Shown here piece after piece: positions 9,713-18,590 of a DNA stretch of 64,000 bases. A program made the position numbers and the translations under genes. This DNA is from JABSSA01 sp039984715 (lineage in GTDB: Bacteria > Pseudomonadota > Alphaproteobacteria > Rhodobacterales > Rhodobacteraceae). Where the stretch lies: assembly GCA_039984715.1 (NCBI GenBank), contig JBDWUA010000020.1:124001-188000 (forward strand), given 5' to 3'. Position 1 is the stretch's first letter. Every line of letters starts with the position of its first letter. The notes under the pieces were generated by a model. That model was not told where the DNA came from and made no database searches. It saw nothing but the letters and a program-made list of their open reading frames with translations.

Positions 9713-11572
9713 ATGGAATTCTTTGTTGCGCAGATCCTAACGGGACTGGCCAACGCAAGTTCTCTTTTTCTTGTGGCTTGCGGTTTGTCTTTGATATTTG
9801 GTGTAACGCGCATTGTAAATTTTGCGCATGGCAGCCTGTACATGCTGGGCGCTTACGTCGGGTATTCCCTGATGCAAGTGTTGCCCGGAGGGTTCGGGTT
9901 CTGGGGTTCGATATTGTTGGCAGGTATCGCTGTCGGCATCATCGGCGTCGCCATCGAAATGTTGGTGTTACGACCAGTTTACCGTGCCCCAGAACTGTTT
10001 CAGTTGGTCGCAACATTTGGTGTGATCCTCGTCATTCAAGACCTGACCTTGCTGATCTGGGGACCCGAAGACTTGTTGGGCCCTCGTGCGCCGGGCTTGC
10101 GCGGCGTGTTCCGGATCATGGGGGAACCCATTCCGAAATATGACATCGCATTGTTGGTCATTACGCCTTTTGTTGCTCTGGGTCTTTGGTATCTGATCAC
10201 ACAGACACGGGTTGGCGTGCTTGTGCGCGCCGCCACGCAAGACCGCGAAATGGTTGGCGCCTTGGGTGTCAATCAAGCTTGGCTTTTCACCGGTGTATTC
10301 GCTTTGGGATCGGCACTTGCCGGTTTGGGCGGGGCGTTACAATTGCCCAAAGGCGGGGCCGATCTGTTGATGGATTTCCACATCCTTGCGCCTGTCTTTG
10401 TTGTCGTCGTGATCGGCGGCATGGGATCATTGCCCGGTGCCTATCTTGCCGCAATCATCATATCTGTCCTGAACGTTTTTGGCGTGACCTACCTGCCTCA
10501 ATCCACGCTGGTTTTGATGTTCGTCGTCATGATCATCGTGCTGATGATCCGCCCTTATGGCCTGTTTGGTCGTGAAGAAGTCGCAGGCGAACACGGTCAG
10601 GTCGGGGATCCAGAACGCCCGATCACCCCCGCCTCGTCAACCGTGCGGCTTGTTGTGATGGCTGGACTTGCCATATTGGCACTGTTGCCAGTGTATGGGT
10701 CTTCGTTTGCCCAAGTCTTGATCACGGATGTTCTCATCTTTTGCCTGTTTGCGGCCAGCTTACACTTCTTGCTGGGCCTTGGCGGGCTCGTCAGCTTTGG
10801 GCATGCGGCCTATTATGGCGGCGGGGCCTATGTCGCCGCGTTGCTCGTCACACACGCCAACACACCTATGGAGCTTGCCTTTTTACTTGCCCCGATGGGG
10901 GCTGGTTTGGCCGCACTTGCGATTGGCTGGGTCTGTCTGCGACTGACAGGTGTCTATTTCGCGATGCTCACTCTCGCCTTTGCGCAACTGTTGTGGAGCC
11001 TTGTCTTTCAGTGGGGCGATGTGACTGGTGGCGATGACGGTCTGGTCAACATCTGGCCCGCAGAATGGTTGAAAGACACCACTGTCTTTTTCTACTTCAC
11101 ATTGTTGATGTCCGTAAGCGGGATCGTGATCTTGCGCCATGTTGCCCATTCGCCATTTGGATACGCATTACGCGCGGCGCGCGACAGCCAGCGTCAGGCC
11201 GAGGCCACCGGGATCAATACGCGCAAAGTCCAATTATTGGCCTTTGGATTTGCCGGGATGATGGGCGGGCTTGCCGGCGCTTTGTTCGTGTTTTCCAAAG
11301 GCAGCGTGTTTCCAAACGAACTGGAAATTGCGCGCAGCTTTGATGCCCTGATCGTCGTCTTTCTGGGCGGGGTGAAAACACTTGCGGGTGGCGTAGTTGG
11401 CGCCGGGTTCTTCAAAGGGATCGAAGACATTCTGACACGCTTTGAATACTGGCGTCTCGTCATGGGTCTTTTGATCATTTTTGTCGTGATCATCGCGCCA
11501 AACGGCATTGTCGGATCGCTGCGCAAAGGCGGCGAACGCATCGGCCTTATCAAATCAGAGGGCAGCGTATGA
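9713..11572 (+). CDS. Fused HAAT ABC permease (LivH-LivM in one chain)
   Basis: About 619 residues from ATG 9713 (MEFFVAQILTGLANASSLFL). An earlier in-frame ATG at 9650 lies inside the terminator-like hairpin and adds non-membrane sequence, so I reject it. The first half is LivH-like (GLSLIFGVTRIVNFAHGSLYMLGAYVG; GGMGSLPGA). After a hydrophilic linker near residues 290-310 (GREEVAGEHGQVGDPERP) the second half is LivM-like (GLGGLVSFGHAAYYGGGAYVAALL; GGVKTLAGGVVGAGF). Permeases of this family are usually two separate genes; the fusion fixes their ratio at 1:1. The stop overlaps the next gene (ATGA). Confidence 0.9.
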   Translation: MEFFVAQILTGLANASSLFLVACGLSLIFGVTRIVNFAHGSLYMLGAYVGYSLMQVLPGGFGFWGSILLAGIAVGIIGVAIEMLVLRPVYRAPELFQLVATFGVILVIQDLTLLIWGPEDLLGPRAPGLRGVFRIMGEPIPKYDIALLVITPFVALGLWYLITQTRVGVLVRAATQDREMVGALGVNQAWLFTGVFALGSALAGLGGALQLPKGGADLLMDFHILAPVFVVVVIGGMGSLPGAYLAAIIISVLNVFGVTYLPQSTLVLMFVVMIIVLMIRPYGLFGREEVAGEHGQVGDPERPITPASSTVRLVVMAGLAILALLPVYGSSFAQVLITDVLIFCLFAASLHFLLGLGGLVSFGHAAYYGGGAYVAALLVTHANTPMELAFLLAPMGAGLAALAIGWVCLRLTGVYFAMLTLAFAQLLWSLVFQWGDVTGGDDGLVNIWPAEWLKDTTVFFYFTLLMSVSGIVILRHVAHSPFGYALRAARDSQRQAEATGINTRKVQLLAFGFAGMMGGLAGALFVFSKGSVFPNELEIARSFDALIVVFLGGVKTLAGGVVGAGFFKGIEDILTRFEYWRLVMGLLIIFVVIIAPNGIVGSLRKGGERIGLIKSEGSV

Positions 11573-12345
11573 CGGTTGTGTTGGAAACGAAGGGGTTGAC
11601 CAAAGCCTTTGGCGGGATTGTCGCTGTAAACAATGTTTCGATGTCCCTGCAAAAAGGTGAGTTGCTGGCGCTTATCGGGCCGAATGGTGCTGGCAAAAGC
11701 ACGTGTTTCAATATGTTGATGGGTCAGCTTCCACCGACTTCGGGCGCCGTATTTCTGGAAGGTCAACCCATCACTGGTCTGTCGCCGCGCCAAGTTTGGC
11801 GGCGTGGTGTCGGACGAACGTTTCAGATCACGGCGACGTATTCGTCGATGACTGTCATTGAAAACGTTCAAATGGCTTTGTTGTCCCATCACGGCGAGAT
11901 CTTTCGCTTTCTGCCCTACGCCACGCGTCAGTATCGCGACGAGGCTATGGCTTTGCTGGACATGGTTGGAATGGCCGAACAGGCCGACCGACATTGTGCT
12001 GTGTTGGCGTATGGCGATCTCAAACGTATGGAATTGTCCATCGCCCTCGCACATGATCCCAAACTGTTGCTGATGGACGAACCAACGGCTGGTATGGCCC
12101 CAAAGGAACGGGTTGCTCTGATGCAGCTTACTGCAGACATCGTGCGGGATCGCGGCGTAAGTGTTTTGTTCACCGAACACGACATGGACGTTGTTTTTGC
12201 ACATGCGCATCGGATCATGGTTTTGAACCGTGGCGCTTTGATCGCTGAAGGAACAGCCGAGAGCATTCGGAACAATCCATTGGTTCAAGAAGTTTATTTG
12301 GGCGGCGGGACCGTGTTTGGATCAGAGGAGCATGCAGATGCTTGA
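11569..12345 (+). CDS. HAAT ABC transporter ATPase, LivG type
   Basis: 258 residues. Walker A is GPNGAGKST, Walker B LLLMDEPTAGMAP, and a switch histidine follows in LFTEHDMD. The signature region (CAVLAYGDLKRMELSIALA) has AYGDLK in place of LSGGQ, a form usual in LivG-type proteins. LivG-type length and the terminal HADA tail fit. It pairs with the next ATPase to drive import through the fused permease. Start overlaps the permease stop by 4 bases. Confidence 0.9.
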   Translation: MTVVLETKGLTKAFGGIVAVNNVSMSLQKGELLALIGPNGAGKSTCFNMLMGQLPPTSGAVFLEGQPITGLSPRQVWRRGVGRTFQITATYSSMTVIENVQMALLSHHGEIFRFLPYATRQYRDEAMALLDMVGMAEQADRHCAVLAYGDLKRMELSIALAHDPKLLLMDEPTAGMAPKERVALMQLTADIVRDRGVSVLFTEHDMDVVFAHAHRIMVLNRGALIAEGTAESIRNNPLVQEVYLGGGTVFGSEEHADA

Positions 12346-13039
12346 AGTGGATCAGATCAATAGCTTCTATGGCAAAGCGCATGTGCTGCGCGATCTCAGC
12401 TTTGAGGTGCCACAAGGGAAAGTTGTTGCACTTTTGGGTCGCAATGGTGCTGGCAAAACAACAACGATCAAATCGATCATGCAGCTTGTGTCACCTGCGT
12501 CGGGTCAAATAACGTTTCAGGGGGAGCCGATCACGCATCTTCAGCCTCATCACATTGCGAAGCTGGGCATTGGATATGTGCCGGAAGAACGGCGTATTTT
12601 CACCGATCTCACAGTGGCCGAGAATCTGATTGTCGGACAACAACCACCACGTGAAGGTGCGGTGACATGGACAGAAGAAATGTTGTTTGATCTGTTTCCC
12701 AACCTAGCGGAACGTCGCAACAATCGCGGCAAAGCGCTGTCTGGTGGTGAACAACAGATGCTGACGATTGCCCGGACATTGATGGGAAATCCATCCTTGG
12801 TCTTGCTTGACGAACCAAGCGAAGGCGTCGCGCCCGTGATCGTCGAACAAATGGCCCGTGTGATCACGCAACTGAAATCAGATGGGCTGACCGTTTTGCT
12901 TTCGGAACAAAACCTGCACTTTGCCCAAGCGGTCGCTGATTTAGCCGTCATAATCGAAAGTGGTGCTCAGATGTTTTATGGCACATTGGATGAACTGAAC
13001 GCGCAACCCGATATCCGCGATACTTATCTGGCCGCCTGA
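12338..13039 (+). CDS. HAAT ABC transporter ATPase, LivF type
   Basis: 233 residues from ATG at 12338, picked because AGAGGAG ends 7 bases upstream; ATG 12332 and TTG 12317 are also in frame but worse placed. Walker A GRNGAGKTT, signature ALSGGEQQMLTIARTL, Walker B LVLLDEPSEGVAP, switch region LLSEQNLHFA. It overlaps the previous gene by 8 bases and closes the operon. It is the second nucleotide-binding subunit of the importer. The 136 bases after it, before the convergent kinase-cluster genes, show no strong terminator. Confidence 0.9.
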   Translation: MLEVDQINSFYGKAHVLRDLSFEVPQGKVVALLGRNGAGKTTTIKSIMQLVSPASGQITFQGEPITHLQPHHIAKLGIGYVPEERRIFTDLTVAENLIVGQQPPREGAVTWTEEMLFDLFPNLAERRNNRGKALSGGEQQMLTIARTLMGNPSLVLLDEPSEGVAPVIVEQMARVITQLKSDGLTVLLSEQNLHFAQAVADLAVIIESGAQMFYGTLDELNAQPDIRDTYLAA

Positions 13040-13175
13040 TTACGCGCGACACCTAGAATCTACGCTCGACGTTCTTTGGGTTCGGCCCAAACAGCCTAAT
13101 TCTGGCAAGGTTTTCGTGGTTTCCGCGACACGCAATTTTAACATCTAAACCTAAGGAAAGTCACCAAAACCTAGG

Positions 13176-13940
13176 TTAGCTGGACCAAATCCCGGCCAAT
13201 GCTGTCGTCGCATCGCTGGAAACCAATAACACAGCGGGCCCATCTTCCAGCAAGACAATCCCAATTGCCAAATCCATGTCATTGCTTACGCTTAGGAACA
13301 GACTGTCTTCACGCTTCATGATCTTGCTTATACGGTCAGGATCCCGAACAAGCTTATCAGCGGAATGGGTAATTGATCCCAAACCTTCCAACCCGTCATG
13401 CAGCAATTGCCAATCTTCATGCATCCGTCGGACGGCAAGAATATAGTCTTTTGCATCCACAAGAAGACTGTCGAATTTGACGTTCCTGTCCAAAACCGGA
13501 CCATGTTCTGGGGGTATATTTAAGTGATGTGCAAGTTGTTGGGCGGGCAATCCGGATTGGACGGGATCAATTGTGCCGTCCACAGGTTTGACCTGCATAC
13601 GCACCGGCCCCTCCAGATCAGAAAAATTCGACACCAATTCGCACACACGATCCAAATCACCGGGATTTAACGGCAGATTGATAAGGTCAGAAAACCTCGC
13701 AAATGACACGTCCGTCAAAGATATAAAGCTTCGAGAGGATGCGACAAAGCTCATGCTGTGTTTATCATCAACTGTGAACGTCAAATGGCGAACCATGACA
13801 CTGGTATCGATGTGTTGCAGAATATAGGCCAACGTTTCGTTTCGACCGTTAGAATGCAACACGCGCCGATCAGAGATTCCAGTAGCGGCGGCTTGCGCCA
13901 AAATAGAATTGGTCGTTCGTGTCAAAGGATATGTTGTCAT
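13176..13940 (-). CDS. Protein of unknown function, last gene of the kinase/dynamin operon
   Basis: 254 residues from ATG 13940, one base after the stop of the preceding gene; an upstream in-frame start at 13964 would lie inside that gene. No signal peptide or membrane segment. The chain alternates short beta-like and helical stretches (MVRHLTFTVDD, SFVASSRSFISL) and ends with hydrophobic strands (LAIGIVLLEDGPAVLLVSSDATTALAG). I do not recognise a family. Tight coupling to the possible Roadblock-like gene suggests it works with that protein or the GTPases (inference). Confidence 0.8.
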   Translation of the reverse strand: MTTYPLTRTTNSILAQAAATGISDRRVLHSNGRNETLAYILQHIDTSVMVRHLTFTVDDKHSMSFVASSRSFISLTDVSFARFSDLINLPLNPGDLDRVCELVSNFSDLEGPVRMQVKPVDGTIDPVQSGLPAQQLAHHLNIPPEHGPVLDRNVKFDSLLVDAKDYILAVRRMHEDWQLLHDGLEGLGSITHSADKLVRDPDRISKIMKREDSLFLSVSNDMDLAIGIVLLEDGPAVLLVSSDATTALAGIWSS

Positions 13941-13941
13941 G

Positions 13942-14298
13942 TCATTGCCCAGACAACGCGGCACTGGTTGCGCTCAGCATTTCTTCTGCGTCTGCGATTG
14001 CAATACTCACCTCTGCTGTGGGCTCGAATACACCGCAGATCACTTCGGACTCAGCAGAGCCTGCGCGCACAAATATCTGGCGCCCAGTTGGTTTGGACAA
14101 AACCGCAGTCCGGATTTGCGCGTCTTCTGCCAAATCGAAAATCAAGTCAGCTGTGGCGCAAAGCGCATCAAGATGTTCCTGCCCCATTTTGATCGCGCTA
14201 TCTGATCCCAAGACCGTCAGGGTTGAGATGTCGGCAAGCAGAACGAGTTCGCAAGACGCGAAACGTGATCGATATTCAGCGAGGTCAACGTTTTCCAT
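13942..14298 (-). CDS. Small protein, possible Roadblock/LC7 fold
   Basis: 118 residues, ATG preceded by AGGGAAGGG at a good distance. The pattern (strand CELVLLADISTLTVLGSD; helix QEHLDALCATADLIFDLAE; strands IRTAVLSKPTGRQIFVRAG and SEVICGVFEPTAEVSIAI; final helix DAEEMLSATSAAL) resembles Roadblock/LC7 proteins such as MglB, which regulate small GTPases. This is my reading of the pattern, not a proven match. The gene follows two GTPase genes, which makes a GTPase-regulator role attractive. It could also be an unrelated alpha/beta adaptor. Confidence 0.75.
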   Translation of the reverse strand: MENVDLAEYRSRFASCELVLLADISTLTVLGSDSAIKMGQEHLDALCATADLIFDLAEDAQIRTAVLSKPTGRQIFVRAGSAESEVICGVFEPTAEVSIAIADAEEMLSATSAALSGQ

Positions 14299-14363
14299 GT
14301 GGCAGCCCTTCCCTACTGCCTCATGATCACATCCCGGTTAATATCTTTTTATCAGACGCACAC

Positions 14364-15224
14364 TCAGTGCATCCGCGATTCCGGTCGCGGTCGAAGACTT
14401 CGGTTTGGATCTCGGACAAACCGGCGCGGTACAATCTTAACTGGCGCGTCTAGGTCTGCTTCCGAATTGGAAGCCTCAGTCGAGTGTTCCGATTGACGTG
14501 GAATGGGGATGGGTTTGAACGCTGGCAACGGATGTTTATCCAAACTTTCCAGCACATCGCCAATCCGGTTTAACAACGGCGTTGCGCCGGTCTTTTGCAA
14601 GGCATCTTGGTCGTCACAGGCGGCGATCGCATCTTGCAACGCGATCGGTAACACGTCGCGAAACAAGGAATCTGCTTCGCGACGCACACGCAGCAACACA
14701 CGGGATCTGTCGCGATCCGTCAGCATTTTGTCCATTCGGGTCAACAATAACAGACTGTTATCCCAAAGCTTGGGTGGAACCATTTCCCATAATGCGGCTT
14801 CGGATTGGCGCCATGCCTGATTGGCAGGTGTACACCAAATGACGCAATCCACTTTTGGTAAAAAGCGTTCCCAGATATCGGGCGCCATATTGGGATCGGA
14901 TGTTCCCGGCATATCAATCAAATCGCAAGCACCCAGAAAATCCGCCTCGGACGTGACCGAAACCATTTCTGTGTTTTCCGGCTGGACCTGGCTCCAATCC
15001 TTAAGTGGCAAAGGTTCATGCATGCCTGATTGGCAAACACGTTCGGCATTGGGCAACCCTTGCGAATACCAAACAGGTGGCAATTGGGTTGCAGTGACCT
15101 GCACAGGGGATGCGTTTTGCTCAAGCAATAAATTTGCCAGAGTGCTTTTCCCCGCGCTAAATTCACCCATCAAGGCAATGACAGGTTTTTTGGGTTTTTC
15201 GTCTATTTCGCTATCACTCATCAT
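14364..15224 (-). CDS. Dynamin-like/large GTPase, short form
   Basis: 286 residues. G1 is GEFSAGKST (residues 20-28), G3 DMPGTSD, and G4 TRMDK; the G1 form GEFSAGKS is typical of bacterial dynamin-like proteins. After the G domain there is a short helical part and then a proline- and arginine-rich tail (HPLPAFKPIPIPRQ; RFVRDPNRSLRPRPESRMH) instead of the long dynamin stalk. ATG 15224 overlaps the stop of the larger GTPase (ATGA); ATG 15221 is equally possible. Side-by-side GTPases fit bacterial dynamin pairs, in which two different chains cooperate on membranes. The basic tail could bind lipid (inference). Confidence 0.85.
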   Translation of the reverse strand: MMSDSEIDEKPKKPVIALMGEFSAGKSTLANLLLEQNASPVQVTATQLPPVWYSQGLPNAERVCQSGMHEPLPLKDWSQVQPENTEMVSVTSEADFLGACDLIDMPGTSDPNMAPDIWERFLPKVDCVIWCTPANQAWRQSEAALWEMVPPKLWDNSLLLLTRMDKMLTDRDRSRVLLRVRREADSLFRDVLPIALQDAIAACDDQDALQKTGATPLLNRIGDVLESLDKHPLPAFKPIPIPRQSEHSTEASNSEADLDAPVKIVPRRFVRDPNRSLRPRPESRMH

Positions 15225-17266
15225 CCTGTTGTCCTCAGAAATGTTGTTGTGTGTGCCACCGAAGGATGATTGATGGCAGACTGGTTTACGCGTTCCGTTG
15301 ATTTTGAAATTTGCGCCTGATCGCTTGCCAACCCGGAAACGATGTCTCGTTGTTCAGAAATAAACTCACGTAAAGCGCTGCACATTGCTTCGGAATAGGC
15401 TTCTGCATTTTGTTCACGCAAAGTCGAAACGATCGGCACCGTTTCTTCGTGGATCAGTTTGGAAAAGTCGTCAGAAAACGCCTCGTATCCTCGCCGCCGT
15501 CTCCAGAACCGGGTCCACCAAGTGCCGCGAAGATCAAGCGCGATGGTTTGACCCAAGGCAATCGGCGGATGCGCGGCAGGCAAAGGGGGCGGCGCGATAC
15601 GTGGGTTTTGTGCATGTAATTCGAATGCCGATTGATACAGCGCACTAATTTCGTCTGCGGTTGTTTCAAATACGTCCCTGCCCGCCTTGGAAGCCCCTCT
15701 GACGAACACCTGATAGGCCGAACGTAACAAGATACGAAGCCCGGATGGATCATAAGTCCAGACTTCGCCATCTCCGAAACTGTCCAAATGTTTGATCAAC
15801 GACGACGTCGCACGGGATAAAAATGTTTGGCGCGCACTTTCAACACGGGACAGAAAGGTGTTTTCCGTTTGAGAAAGTTTCATGTCGAGCGTTTCGAAAG
15901 CTTGTCTTTCGATGGTTTCAAATTCGCGGGAAATTTCGACAGACGTCAATGCGCATCCGTTTGTCGCGCCGGATTTGACCTCTGCAATTGAAGTATAAGC
16001 CACGATGCTGGTGTTTAAGTTGCTGATCGCCGTATCAATGCTGTGTTCCAGCTTGGCCCCGGCACCTTTTTCAATTCTGTCGCAAATAGCTTGGCCCAAT
16101 GCGGGCAATCCAGACAGGTTCCAAATTGCTTCGTGGGGCGAAACGTTTGAAAGACCTGCATCCAACTCAGATTCCGCCCATGACAACAAGGCTTCCGCGC
16201 TCCCTTCTCCAAGGTTGCTGCATGTGCCCGCCACTGCGTGGCTCGCCCAGTACCCGCTGCCAAACACGATCTCTGCATCGGTCGGACCATCAAACTTACT
16301 CAAGGTTTCGCGAATGCTCTGACGAATTTCGGGCACCTCTCGTGCCGGATCATCCAATTCATCGATCCGGTTGACGAAAATAATGATGTCACGAGATTTG
16401 ACGTTCGAAATAAGCCGGATAAGCCCCAAATCTATTGAGGAAAGAGCCTGTTGAGCTGACAATACCATGACGCATAGACGGCTGCCCCTTAAGGCGTTTA
16501 TTGTGATCTGTTCGCGGATCATAAAGGTATCGTTGACGCCCGGCGTGTCTTGAATGCAAAGCCCAACAGGCAGGTCAGGTTTTGAAAACCACAAATCGGC
16601 CGATTTGGTTATGTCGGCAAACCGCCCTTGATCAGGGCTTCCATCTGCGGCTTCCCAAAAGTCGTCACCCAAACACACATATCGTTGGATCAAGCTTTCA
16701 TCAAAGCAGTCATAATCATGCGACTGGCCCAACAACATCTGAAAGCGTCGCCCCAAACGGTTCCGCGACTTTTCTCGCATTTCGTCTAGCTGGCGCCTGA
16801 CTTTCTCAAGCTCTTCTTCAGCACCCGCGCGGCTCGCAATTTCGCCAACACGTCCACCCTGTCGGATCAAATGATCCCATTCTTCGTTGCTGAAAAACCG
16901 AAACGATGAACGCCGCTCATCCGCCTTCATATTTGGCTGCATATGAAGCGACGTCACAACGGACGTCCAAGGGTTGACGTCTGCGGGCAGTAAGTCCTGC
17001 CAACCAGCCATCGCATTGACCAAAGTCGTTTTGCCCGCTTTGACCTGCCCAATCATTGTGATGCTCGGTTCAAAGTCCCGCAATTGTCGACGCAATTTCT
17101 TGGCGGTAGACGAGATGCTTCGATCCGGTGACTGACAGATGTCAGACAATTGCTTGTCGCGTTTGGCCAAACGTTCAGCTAGGGGGGAAAGGCTTTGAAA
17201 GGCTGACGAAATTTCGGGTACATCGTCCTGATCGGGGTCACCGTTTTGTGTAACGTCTTGGTTCAT
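15221..17266 (-). CDS. Dynamin-family GTPase, long form
   Basis: About 681 residues from ATG 17266 (MNQDVTQNGDPDQ); upstream in-frame codons to 17404 overlap the preceding gene and are unlikely. G1 GQVKAGKTT (73-81), G2 threonine in NPWTSVVT, G3 DTPGVND, G4 NRIDELD. A long helical region follows. Near the C-terminus a tryptophan/arginine-rich patch (TWWTRFWRRRRGYEAF) could be a membrane-binding paddle. The expected role is nucleotide-driven membrane remodelling or tethering. It lies between a GTPase-like gene with a damaged P-loop and the short GTPase in the operon. Dynamin family is clear; cellular role is not. Confidence 0.87.
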   Translation of the reverse strand: MNQDVTQNGDPDQDDVPEISSAFQSLSPLAERLAKRDKQLSDICQSPDRSISSTAKKLRRQLRDFEPSITMIGQVKAGKTTLVNAMAGWQDLLPADVNPWTSVVTSLHMQPNMKADERRSSFRFFSNEEWDHLIRQGGRVGEIASRAGAEEELEKVRRQLDEMREKSRNRLGRRFQMLLGQSHDYDCFDESLIQRYVCLGDDFWEAADGSPDQGRFADITKSADLWFSKPDLPVGLCIQDTPGVNDTFMIREQITINALRGSRLCVMVLSAQQALSSIDLGLIRLISNVKSRDIIIFVNRIDELDDPAREVPEIRQSIRETLSKFDGPTDAEIVFGSGYWASHAVAGTCSNLGEGSAEALLSWAESELDAGLSNVSPHEAIWNLSGLPALGQAICDRIEKGAGAKLEHSIDTAISNLNTSIVAYTSIAEVKSGATNGCALTSVEISREFETIERQAFETLDMKLSQTENTFLSRVESARQTFLSRATSSLIKHLDSFGDGEVWTYDPSGLRILLRSAYQVFVRGASKAGRDVFETTADEISALYQSAFELHAQNPRIAPPPLPAAHPPIALGQTIALDLRGTWWTRFWRRRRGYEAFSDDFSKLIHEETVPIVSTLREQNAEAYSEAMCSALREFISEQRDIVSGLASDQAQISKSTERVNQSAINHPSVAHTTTFLRTTG

Positions 17267-17324
17267 TTTCCATGCCTCACTTTGTTCTTGTTTGCGCCTA
17301 AGCGCATTTTTTTGCCGTGCCCGA

Positions 17325-18590
17325 TTACGCGACCAATCTGAATTCCACATCTTGCCGGACTTGCAAAAGCAACATGGCCGCATCGCGCACCTGATCCAGC
17401 CCACCTTCGATACGCATCAAAAGGGCTAGGTCACGCGCATCATGGATCGTGTCGCAAAGGTCAGGCCAATGTTCTTCCAACACGTCCTGTTCATTGGCAC
17501 GCTCAGCAAGCTGATCGAAGATTTCGTCCAGCGCACTAAGATGGTGTTCAGCGTCATCCTGAGAAAGGCGAGGTGTCGGAAATTGTTGCCGTAACCCTTC
17601 CGCAGACCGTCTTAAAAACTGGAACAATTTTGACAGCGCGATCACTGCATCTTCTGGCACATCTTCCTTCTGAGGGTGAATGTGCAGAGGTTCGTCCACC
17701 GCGTGCAAAGTATCTTTCGACGGCTCGAAAGTGGTGTCTGGCCCTACCTCTGGCGCATGAAGAAGCGCAGGGGGGGGATCTACCTGCTTGATTGCTTTTG
17801 ATCGCGTACGAAAGCGGTCACCATAGCGATGGAGGAACAGCTGGGCGGCGTGAATATCCTCGGTTGATGCGGCGCTAATCGTATTTTGCAAATGACGTGT
17901 TAATCCACCAAATTGACACCGAGTCTCTAAATCTGAAGAGGCATCGGAACGTTCTTTAAAGAGCGTTTCAAATCCATCTTCTGGCCTAACATTCAAATTT
18001 TGTGGGGCCCCGACCTCTTCGGTCCCAGTGACGACCAATACTGCGTGGTTGCGCAATGTCTCAGGCGCAGAGCGCCAAATCTGTTGTTCAAAGGACGACC
18101 ATGTTTGAGTGCAATATAAGGCAACATCTACCCGCGTTGCGGCCCACCCTAACGCGGCTGTCATATCGGCCAATGTTGGGTCCGCCGCGATAAGTAGATA
18201 TTCGCGCCCTTCGATTTGCTTTAGTGGCGCGCTAATTTGCAAGAACATTGGGTCCAATTGCATGGTATCTTGGTCTGGGTATCCATCAGACGTGACCGTT
18301 GCGCCGTTTTGAAATGTCGCACTTGTCTGAGTTTCTTCCCCAAACGACAGATTAAGCGTGGGCAACGTGAGGTTCGGATCCAGCACCCGCTCTTGTTCTT
18401 GCAACAGCACGTTTATCACGCGACGCTTTCCAACATCCGGCAGCCCCAGAATGCCAATCCGCACAGGTTGTTGAAGTTTTTCAAACAATGAAGTGCAACT
18501 TGCCACCGTCTTTGGTGGTAAGTCTGGTGCGTTTAAAACGTCTTGCAGCCGCTCAAGGATTTCTGTTTTTTCTGCCGATTGTAAGATCAT
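17325..18590 (-). CDS. GTPase-like protein with a degenerate P-loop
   Basis: 421 residues, start overlapping the phosphatase stop (ATGA). Residues 44-60 (RIGILGLPDVGKRRVIN) look like a G1 loop, but the Ser/Thr after the lysine is Arg56, so magnesium binding should be poor. A G3-like position reads AADPTLAD without DxxG, and a G4-like VVTGTEEVG lacks NKxD. The C-terminal 130 residues are predicted helical (ALSKLFQFLRRSAEGLRQQF; ALDEIFDQLAERANE). I infer a pseudo-GTPase that may bind or regulate the two active-looking GTPases. A plain P-loop ATPase or unrelated scaffold remains possible. Confidence 0.82.
   Translation of the reverse strand: MILQSAEKTEILERLQDVLNAPDLPPKTVASCTSLFEKLQQPVRIGILGLPDVGKRRVINVLLQEQERVLDPNLTLPTLNLSFGEETQTSATFQNGATVTSDGYPDQDTMQLDPMFLQISAPLKQIEGREYLLIAADPTLADMTAALGWAATRVDVALYCTQTWSSFEQQIWRSAPETLRNHAVLVVTGTEEVGAPQNLNVRPEDGFETLFKERSDASSDLETRCQFGGLTRHLQNTISAASTEDIHAAQLFLHRYGDRFRTRSKAIKQVDPPPALLHAPEVGPDTTFEPSKDTLHAVDEPLHIHPQKEDVPEDAVIALSKLFQFLRRSAEGLRQQFPTPRLSQDDAEHHLSALDEIFDQLAERANEQDVLEEHWPDLCDTIHDARDLALLMRIEGGLDQVRDAAMLLLQVRQDVEFRLVA

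Noticed and set aside
11194..12288. Minus-strand open frame of 364 codons
   Set aside because: Lies opposite the fused permease and LivG-type ATPase genes, which have strong motifs; the antisense product looks unlike any protein.
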